A stretch of DNA of 5,528 nt from Elusimicrobiota bacterium (GTDB taxonomy: Bacteria; Elusimicrobiota; Endomicrobiia; Endomicrobiales; Endomicrobiaceae), in NCBI GenBank assembly GCA_031256695.1, contig JAIRQB010000067.1, positions 1-5,528 of the forward strand. Reading direction: 5' to 3'. Position 1 is the stretch's first letter, and every line of letters starts with the position of its first letter. The notes beneath the pieces are model-generated. The model was not told where the DNA came from. It did no database searches and saw only the letters and a program-made list of their open reading frames with translations. The position numbers and the translations under genes are program-made. Shown one piece after another: positions 1-4,823 of the stretch.

Positions 1-2
1 CA

Positions 3-3000
3 ATCAAAAAAGACATTGTTTCTTTTTCTTTTTCAGGCGGGGCTGCGTATTTAGATTTTTCAACTCTAACTTTTAGAAACGGTGAAATTGTCTTTGTAGA
101 CAATGCGGCAAAAGATTCAGGAGGAGCGCTTTTTGCCTCAAGGAGCAAAGTTGACTTTGAGAATTCTCTTTTGATTTTTTATGAAAATAAAACTTTTGAT
201 TGGAATGGAGCGGCATTGTCAATTTCAAGCGGCATATTATCCGTTAAAAACTCAAGCGCCGCATTTGAGGAAAATACAGCAGCCGTCTATGGCGGCGCTG
301 TTTTTGAAAATGAAGCAAGCGGACTTTTTGCTCTGTCTTCCGCATCTTTCTTAAACAATTATGCTAGTTATGGCGGAGGCGTTTTTTTAGGAAGTTCCTC
401 GCTGGTTTTTGACAAAAGCGCCGTTTCGTTTGCATCAAACAGCGCCCAAGGGGGGGCGGCTGCCTCTATTAGCAGTTCTAAAATATCCTTTGAGAATTCA
501 AATGCTTTGTTTAGTTCAAACACGTCGGCATCAGACGGCGGCTCAATAAACGCTGAAAACAATTCGCTTTTATCTTTTTCAAGTTCCGCTATTTCTTTTG
601 AATACAATTCGGCAGGAATCCCCGGCGACGGCTCTGACGGAAACGGCGGAGGCGGTGCTGTTTCTTTAATCAACTCGCATTTTCTCATAAAAACCTCTTC
701 TGTAATTTTCAATTCCAATTTCGCCTCAAACGGCGGCTCAATATACGCTAAAAACTCAAATATTGAAATTGAAAATTCCAGTCTTTCATTTTTAAACAAT
801 ACGGCAAAATCTATGCTGGGGAGTTCTTTTTATTTAGACAGGTCAACTTTGAGTTTCAAAAATTCTAATGCTTTCTTTAATGCAGATTTTAACAATGCCG
901 TATTCGGCAAAAATTCAAAAATAATCCTAAACAATGCTGAAAACTCTCAGATGAACTTCAATTTCAATTCAAACCGCACCTTGCCGCCGCTTGCCGCTTT
1001 TGCCGACATATACTTAACAGAATACTCGGATATGGAAATTGCCGGGACAGATATAAAAATTGAAGGCGGCATTAGGCTTGAAAAAAGCGCTATAAATGCC
1101 TCGGCTCAAAATATATACATATCCTCCTTAAGCATAGACAGAAATTCCTCTTTTTCTCTTTCAAACAGCGCGGCAAACCAAAGAGTTATTTTTGAAGAAT
1201 TAAACATTGACGGATTATTTGCATTGGGTTTAGATTTAAATACCGCGCATTCCGATTATATAGTCTCTGATAAAACAGAAATCACAAGCGGTTCTGTTTT
1301 ATTGATTAAAGCGGATTTTATTGAAAATGCCGCCGAGTCCCGTATTCGGATTTTTCACGGCTCAAACTTTTGGGGCGCTTTTACAACAATAGAAAGTATT
1401 CTTTTGAGCGGCAATAAAGGCGGAAGGCTAAAATACGATGCGATTTATGATTACAATTCCCAAACGCCCGGAATAGATATAGATTTTAAAGGCTATTTGT
1501 TTATGCAAGATATTGAAGGACTAAGCGATGCTCAGAAAAAGACGGCGCAAATTTTAGATAAAGTCAATTTTGAGAATAATCCGTCTATGAATAAAGAAAT
1601 TGCAAAACCGATTTTTGAGATGATGTCCCGCGGCAATGAGGAAGGCGCTATAAAGTCTTTAAGCGGCGTCAGCGGAGAATTTTTGGCAAATGTTTTATCG
1701 GCAAATATAGTTAAAAATAATATGTCGCGCATATATCCTAATATAACAAATGAAAGAACGCTTTTTTGGAGCAATTTTTTGTTTGAAAACGCCCAATATC
1801 CTAAAAATTTGACGCAAAATGGACTTGGTTTTATTTTCGGATTTAATTCTTTAAACGAATCGGGGAATGCCGCCGGCTTTTATATCTCATATGAGAATGA
1901 AAAAGTTTCAGCATATAATGATAAGGCATATTTAGACAGTATCGGCGCAGGCGCTTACTATGCGGCTTTTAAAAAAGATATTTCAATCAAAACCCATTTA
2001 GGTTTTGATTTACAATCCTTTGACATAAGACGGGATATTTATGGTCTAAATTTAAAACCGCAAAGCGCTTTTTACGCCTATACGTTTTCAGCAGGCGCTC
2101 TTTTCCAATGGGACAGCGATATTTTTAGATTTTTCACTGATTTGCAATATGCTTTAAGGCTAAATGGAGAGATAGATGAGGAAAACGGCTCATTGTCTAA
2201 TTTAAGAATTAAATCAAAAACTGCCGATAATCTTGTATTGAAAATAGGCAATAGTTTTATAGAGACGAAAAAAGACAGACCTTTTGAGGCTTCTATCCGG
2301 GCATATATAGGCTTTAATCTTTTGGGCGCTCAGCAGCAATATGATATGTATTTTATACAGGCTCAAGATTTTGGAACGATAAAAAGCAAGTCAAAAGAGG
2401 AAAAACTTCTCTTTTTAGGCGCTATTGCCGCAATCAAATACAATATAGGCAAAAATACCGCTCTTTATTTAAATTTTGACGCAAATACAGATACTCAAGA
2501 TTCTTTTAAATTTTATTCTTCATTAGGATTTTCCGTTTCAATAGGCGCTAAAGCGAAAAGGCAAAATTTTAATCAAACCGGCATTGACGGCGCTCCGCAA
2601 ACGGTGGATTTAGACGGCATTTTAAGGTCTTTTGAAAAAAAGGTTTCTCAAGAACAAGGAATGCTAAATGCCGCTCAAAAAAATAAAACCACAACTTATA
2701 GAGTTCCGGGGACAGCCTTTGAAGAAGGCGATGCGGATTTGTCCGAGTCCTCTCTTAAGACCTTGCAAAATTTGGCGGCGCAATTGCTTGCCGCAGAATA
2801 TAAAAAAATAGTTATTGAGGGGCATACCGACTCAAGCGAGGATACAAGAGGCTTGTCTATAAGAAGAGCAAAGGCTGTCTTTGATGCGCTGTCAGCGGCA
2901 GGATTGCCTGAAAACCGTCTTGATTTTGAGGGATATTCAGACACTGACCCGATAGACAATACAGATTCGCCCGGCGGAAAAATAAAGAATAGAAGGACAG

Positions 3001-3023
3001 ATATAGTTGTGACTTGGAATTGA
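3..3023 (+). CDS. Autotransporter adhesin with Pmp-like repeat passenger and C-terminal OmpA domain (5' end missing)
   Basis: The frame is open from the window edge (first whole codon at 3) to a TGA at 3021-3023, giving 1006 visible residues; start codon and signal peptide lie upstream. The TTG at 171 is mid-repeat and has no ribosome binding site. Residues about 1-280 carry FxxN...GG[A/S/G] repeats like those of chlamydial Pmp adhesins and other beta-helix passengers. Residues about 345-440 resemble an autotransporter beta-helix edge (ALGLDLNTAHSDYIV). Residues about 497-580 look like the helical linker before a barrel (LSDAQKKTAQILDKV, later SLSGVSGEFLANVLSA). Residues about 586-853 have alternating aromatic/polar strands typical of a type V secretion barrel. 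Residues about 897-1006 are OmpA-like, with GHTDSS, LSIRRAKAV, GYSDTDP and KNRRTD, a peptidoglycan-binding fold. Inferred role: a surface-exposed adhesin anchored to the cell wall. The barrel/OmpA order is unusual. Family call strong; target unknown. Confidence 0.9.
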   Translation: MKKDIVSFSFSGGAAYLDFSTLTFRNGEIVFVDNAAKDSGGALFASRSKVDFENSLLIFYENKTFDWNGAALSISSGILSVKNSSAAFEENTAAVYGGAVFENEASGLFALSSASFLNNYASYGGGVFLGSSSLVFDKSAVSFASNSAQGGAAASISSSKISFENSNALFSSNTSASDGGSINAENNSLLSFSSSAISFEYNSAGIPGDGSDGNGGGGAVSLINSHFLIKTSSVIFNSNFASNGGSIYAKNSNIEIENSSLSFLNNTAKSMLGSSFYLDRSTLSFKNSNAFFNADFNNAVFGKNSKIILNNAENSQMNFNFNSNRTLPPLAAFADIYLTEYSDMEIAGTDIKIEGGIRLEKSAINASAQNIYISSLSIDRNSSFSLSNSAANQRVIFEELNIDGLFALGLDLNTAHSDYIVSDKTEITSGSVLLIKADFIENAAESRIRIFHGSNFWGAFTTIESILLSGNKGGRLKYDAIYDYNSQTPGIDIDFKGYLFMQDIEGLSDAQKKTAQILDKVNFENNPSMNKEIAKPIFEMMSRGNEEGAIKSLSGVSGEFLANVLSANIVKNNMSRIYPNITNERTLFWSNFLFENAQYPKNLTQNGLGFIFGFNSLNESGNAAGFYISYENEKVSAYNDKAYLDSIGAGAYYAAFKKDISIKTHLGFDLQSFDIRRDIYGLNLKPQSAFYAYTFSAGALFQWDSDIFRFFTDLQYALRLNGEIDEENGSLSNLRIKSKTADNLVLKIGNSFIETKKDRPFEASIRAYIGFNLLGAQQQYDMYFIQAQDFGTIKSKSKEEKLLFLGAIAAIKYNIGKNTALYLNFDANTDTQDSFKFYSSLGFSVSIGAKAKRQNFNQTGIDGAPQTVDLDGILRSFEKKVSQEQGMLNAAQKNKTTTYRVPGTAFEEGDADLSESSLKTLQNLAAQLLAAEYKKIVIEGHTDSSEDTRGLSIRRAKAVFDALSAAGLPENRLDFEGYSDTDPIDNTDSPGGKIKNRRTDIVVTWN
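93..830 (+). repeat. Nine FxxN / GG[A,S,G] protein repeats in the autotransporter passenger
   Basis: Nine units begin with FxxN (FVDN, FYEN, FEEN, FLNN, FASN, FSSN, FEYN, FNSN, FLNN) at visible residues 31, 59, 88, 116, 143, 170, 199, 236 and 263. Most are followed within about 12 residues by GGA, GGG or GGS. The period is 27-29 residues, except for one 37-residue unit lengthened by a Gly/Asp-rich insert (GIPGDGSDGNGG). An earlier GGAAY at residues 12-16 shows the array continues upstream. The last unit and what follows are degenerate. Each unit probably forms one or more rungs of a right-handed beta-helix. This is a protein-level repeat; the DNA of the units has diverged. Confidence 0.85.
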
Positions 3024-3151
3024 TAAGCCGGTAAATATCTATGAGTGAAATTGCAAAATTAAAAATCTGGAATTAACGGCAATGGCGACAAGTGTCAACA
3101 CATTTGTCATTCTTTGATTGCCGCAAGTCTTCCCGCCGGTATCATTGCGTC

Positions 3152-3199
3152 GGGCGCAAACACATAGCGCGGCGCAAACGCATAGCGCTGCCGCAATCC
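3152..3199. repeat. 48-base repeat copy A (two 18-base tandem units plus a tail)
   Basis: This copy differs from the one at 3268-3315 by a single base (A at 3162 against G at 3278). It contains two tandem 18-base units (3154-3171 and 3172-3189) built on the core GCGCAAAC[A/G]CATAGCGC, followed by a shared GCCGCAATCC tail. The GCGC at each end of a unit can pair as a short stem. Confidence 0.8.
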
Positions 3200-3220
3200 C
3201 TGTTGCCGTTTTCATCGTTG

Positions 3221-3247
3221 TCATTCTCGCGCGGAGCGCGGGAATCC
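3221..3247. repeat. Strong short hairpin, ATTC/GAAT type intergenic palindrome
   Basis: ATTCTCGCGC (3223-3232) pairs with GCGCGGGAAT (3236-3245) as a ten-base-pair stem with one T/G wobble and a three-base GGA loop. The unit reads TCATT...GAATCCA, the shape of common dispersed intergenic palindromes. No T-run follows, so it is not a classic intrinsic terminator, although it could stabilise a transcript end. Confidence 0.75.
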
Positions 3248-3267
3248 ATTTTCGCATTTGTCATTGC

Positions 3268-3315
3268 GGGCGCAAACGCATAGCGCGGCGCAAACGCATA
3301 GCGCTGCCGCAATCC
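3268..3315. repeat. 48-base repeat copy B
   Basis: This is the second copy of the 48-base repeat, 116 bases downstream of copy A with one mismatch. Its two 18-base tandem units lie at 3270-3287 and 3288-3305. The whole unit is bounded by ATTGCGG (3263-3269) and CCGCAAT (3307-3313), a perfect seven-base inverted repeat. Confidence 0.8.
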
Positions 3316-3361
3316 ATTTTTGTTTTTATCAAGAAATCAAAATAAAAATCCGTTTAGAATT

Positions 3362-3366
3362 AGGGA
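3362..3366 (+). promoter_or_regulatory. Ribosome binding site for the ABC ATPase
   Basis: AGGGA lies seven bases before the ATG at 3373, a normal Shine-Dalgarno position. It supports that start, which also gives the usual N-terminal beta-strand of the family. Confidence 0.65.
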
Positions 3367-3372
3367 AAAACT

Positions 3373-4095
3373 ATGGATAAAATAATTGAAATCAAAAATC
3401 TTACTGTTAAATTCGGCTCTTTTACGGCTGTAGATGACATTTCTTTTTCAGTAGGCAAAGGAGAAATTTTCGGTTTTTTAGGCGCAAACGGCGCGGGAAA
3501 GACTACCGCTATACGCGCTATTTGCGGGCTTATAAATACAAATAGCGGAACTATCTCTATAGGCGGGCGCATTTTGGGGACAGACATTACTTGGCTAAAA
3601 AAACGAATAGGCTATATGTCTCAGAAATCAACTCTCTATCAAGATTTGACTGCGCGTGAAAACATCTTATTTTCAGCCTCTCTTTATAATATGGATAAAA
3701 AAGAAGCGCTCATAAGAATGAAAGAATTGTTTGAATATGTTCAATTTGACGGCGATGAAAATGAAATAGTGAAAAATCTATCAGGCGGGACCAAACAGAC
3801 AGTCTCTCTCTGCGCCTGTCTGCTCCATAACCCTGATATAATTTTTTTAGACGAGCCTACGGCGGGAATTTCCCCTGTTTCAAGAGTTTCTTTTTGGAAT
3901 TTAATCAAAAAATTGGCGCAAGAAGGCAAAACTGTTTTTGTAACCACTCATTATATGGAAGAAGCCGAATATTGTTTTAGAATAGCCTTGATGCAATTTG
4001 GCAAAATCATAGTTTTAGACAGCCCTCAAAATATAAAGAGAAAGACTAAATGCGATAATTTAGACGATGCTTTTGTAGAAATTATGAATTCATAA
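3373..4095 (+). CDS. ABC-2 type exporter ATP-binding protein, YbhF-like
   Basis: A complete 240-residue nucleotide-binding protein that would drive export through an ABC-2 permease at the inner membrane. Motifs in order: Walker A GANGAGKT (37-44), Q-loop in YMSQKSTLY (Gln84), signature LSGGTKQ (136-142), Walker B IIFLDEP (156-162), and H-loop TTHYMEEAEYC (His193). The GYMSQK and HYMEEAEYC stretches fit the YbhF/RbbA-like group of multidrug or hydrophobic-compound exporters. Length and the C-terminal end (DDAFVEIM) match full-length family members. Two oddities: the D-loop reads AGISPVSR where relatives usually have G[V/L]DP, so the conserved Asp is Ser; and the residue after LSGGTKQ is Thr rather than Arg. 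No permease or membrane-fusion gene adjoins it; repeats lie upstream and a decayed toxin-antitoxin locus downstream. Substrate unknown. It is either an orphan ATPase or works with a permease encoded elsewhere. Confidence 0.92.
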   Translation: MDKIIEIKNLTVKFGSFTAVDDISFSVGKGEIFGFLGANGAGKTTAIRAICGLINTNSGTISIGGRILGTDITWLKKRIGYMSQKSTLYQDLTARENILFSASLYNMDKKEALIRMKELFEYVQFDGDENEIVKNLSGGTKQTVSLCACLLHNPDIIFLDEPTAGISPVSRVSFWNLIKKLAQEGKTVFVTTHYMEEAEYCFRIALMQFGKIIVLDSPQNIKRKTKCDNLDDAFVEIMNS

Positions 4096-4266
4096 TTTTT
4101 TATAAACAGTGGCGGCAATTTTGGCTAAAAAAAGCGGCAAGAAGCGCTGCTGCGCCAGGTCCCGTTGATGTCATTCTTGGGATAATACTCAAAAAATTGC
4201 AGTTGCAAATGGACAAAAACGGTTAAAAATATCTCAACTTATCTAAAAGCGTTGCAATATCGCAAT
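4096..4266. other. Intergenic stretch without recognisable features
   Basis: I see no gene, RNA or permease remnant here. GCGC-TGCT-GCGC (4144-4155) could form a weak four-base-pair hairpin, and TGTCATTCTTGGGA near 4170 recalls the head of the repeats around 3104-3265 but lacks the matching other half. No convincing terminator follows the ATPase gene. Confidence 0.5.
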
Positions 4267-4485
4267 CTATGCGACGTTTTGAAGCGGTTGTATTTGATTT
4301 AATTCTGCCTCTAAAGAATTTTGTATTGCTCTTATTTCATAACCGTTTTGTAAAGTCAGCCAAAACTAAACGCTATTGCCAAAATAGCGCGAAAACCTCA
4401 TATCTGTGTCAACTGTAATTTCCCTCTTGCCTTTGATAATAGTGGCAACTCTTGTAGCGGGCATTACATTTCCAATCCTTTTCAT
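4267..4485 (-). pseudogene. higA: higA-like antitoxin, decayed (internal deletion and in-frame stop)
   Basis: Read on the minus strand from ATG at 4485-4483, the frame begins MKRIGN and continues with PATRVATIIKGKREITVDT, then a SRYFGNS segment, TAG at 4368-4366, FWLTLQNGYEIRAIQNS, and ends NVA before TAG at 4269-4267. This matches the second half of HigA-family (XRE-type) antitoxins, whose hallmark is RLSRYFG.S.EFWLNLQ..Y. Two lesions are visible. The HPGEIL...LA segment, carrying the first helices of the DNA-binding domain, is missing between MKRIGN and PATRV, a loss of roughly 25-30 residues that keeps the frame. The usual Ala-Glu before FWL reads Val-stop. Any product would be a 39-residue peptide. 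The intact protein would neutralise the HigB RNase and repress its own promoter. It sits directly behind the toxin remnant, the normal higB-higA order. Confidence 0.85.
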
Positions 4486-4491
4486 ATATGT

Positions 4492-4497
4492 CTTCCT
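4492..4497 (-). promoter_or_regulatory. Ribosome binding site of the higA remnant
   Basis: On the minus strand AGGAAG lies six bases before the ATG at 4485 and overlaps the TAG stop of the toxin remnant. This tight arrangement is typical of translationally coupled toxin-antitoxin pairs and shows that the start region survived while the coding part decayed. Confidence 0.6.
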
Positions 4498-4714
4498 AAT
4501 GATAATCTACAATTTCAGCCTCAAAAGCATTAGAGCCGCTCCAAACAAAACAAACTTTCCACTGCTTATTTATCCTAATTGAATATTGCCCCTCTCTTTT
4601 GCTCCCATTGTATTGTTTAGCAGTCCAATGTGTTTGAGATTTTGCAACCTTATTATTTTCATAACAATGCCCAAAAGTCCCGCAGAAAATACGGCAGGGT
4701 TTTTGTATATATTT
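4496..4714 (-). pseudogene. higB: higB-like toxin, C-terminal remnant
   Basis: The minus-strand frame ends with EGQYSIRINKQWKVCF, VW, then AFEAEIVDYH and a TAG at 4498-4496. This is the conserved C-terminal half of HigB/RelE-fold mRNA-cleaving toxins (typically GQYSIRINDQWRICF.W ... VEIVDYH, about 92 residues). The family resemblance covers about 4496-4609. Upstream, the same frame stays open to 4714 (stop at 4717-4715) but encodes an unrelated stretch (KYIQKPCRIFCGTFGHCYEN and on to THWTAKQYNG), with no ATG and no sign of the expected N-terminal half. The front of the gene has therefore been lost or replaced. The toxin should be inactive, which fits loss of its antitoxin. Confidence 0.8.
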
Positions 4715-4735
4715 CTATAGGTCAATGAAAGTTTT

Positions 4736-4764
4736 AGTATAATCCGCCCGTCTTAAATTCTAAA
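4736..4764 (-). promoter_or_regulatory. Candidate promoter of the higBA remnant
   Basis: On the minus strand TTTAGA (4764-4759) and TATACT (4741-4736) are separated by 17 bases, a reasonable sigma-70-type pair. It points into the toxin remnant, whose open frame begins at 4714. Promoter calls in AT-rich DNA are weak evidence. Confidence 0.35.
4738..4743 (+). promoter_or_regulatory. Candidate -10 box for the glycosyltransferase gene
   Basis: A perfect TATAAT lies about 80 bases before the ATG at 4824. I see no good -35 at 16-18 bases upstream (CTATAG at 17). It overlaps the candidate -10 of the opposite strand, so the two promoters would compete if both are real. Confidence 0.35.
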
Positions 4765-4809
4765 TTTTGCCTTTAACTTAAATCTAAACAAAACGGCGGC
4801 AAATGGGCG

Positions 4810-4814
4810 AAAGG
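4810..4814 (+). promoter_or_regulatory. Ribosome binding site for the glycosyltransferase
   Basis: AAAGG ends nine bases before the ATG at 4824. It supports this start over later in-frame codons, since no other ATG occurs in the frame before the conserved LAIAKNEAPYL motif. Confidence 0.55.
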
Positions 4815-4823
4815 TAAATCAAA

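Larger units (their letters stand above)
3104..3317. repeat. Intergenic cluster of dispersed palindromic repeats
   Basis: The 349-base gap between the autotransporter and the ABC ATPase is mostly filled by repeat-like DNA that is more GC-rich than its surroundings. The head TTGTCATT occurs three times (3104, 3218, 3258). Three units start with TCATT and end with AATCC (3142-3199, 3221-3247, 3261-3315), and each has inverted-repeat ends. This resembles the widespread ATTC...GAAT intergenic palindromes (dRS3/REP-like elements). Short open frames here on either strand just translate the repeats (for example ALCVCA repeated on the minus strand) and should not be called genes. The flanks 3024-3103 and 3318-3361 hold nothing I recognise. 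Confidence 0.75.

Noticed and set aside
171..173. TTG as the start of the large gene
   Set aside because: The same frame is open to the window edge and already carries two repeat motifs (GGAAY, FVDN...GGALF) upstream; no ribosome binding site precedes the TTG.
368..2959. Minus-strand open frames within the autotransporter (for example 368-799, 1532-1774, 2696-2959)
   Set aside because: They are antisense shadows of a gene with strong family motifs and show no domain of their own.
3152..3315. CRISPR array
   Set aside because: There are only two 48-base copies, each internally tandem, with a spacer that itself contains a palindrome of the same family; no cas gene is present.
3039..3345. Small open frames on both strands between the autotransporter and the ATPase
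   Set aside because: They translate palindromic and tandem repeats (ALCVCA twice, HIARRKRIA-type strings) and have no recognisable fold.
3355..3360. TAGAAT as a -10 box for the ATPase
   Set aside because: It would start transcription inside the ribosome binding site and has no plausible -35.
4096..4266. Remnant of an ABC permease after the ATPase
   Set aside because: No hydrophobic, membrane-span-like frame is visible on the plus strand; stops occur in every frame within a short distance.
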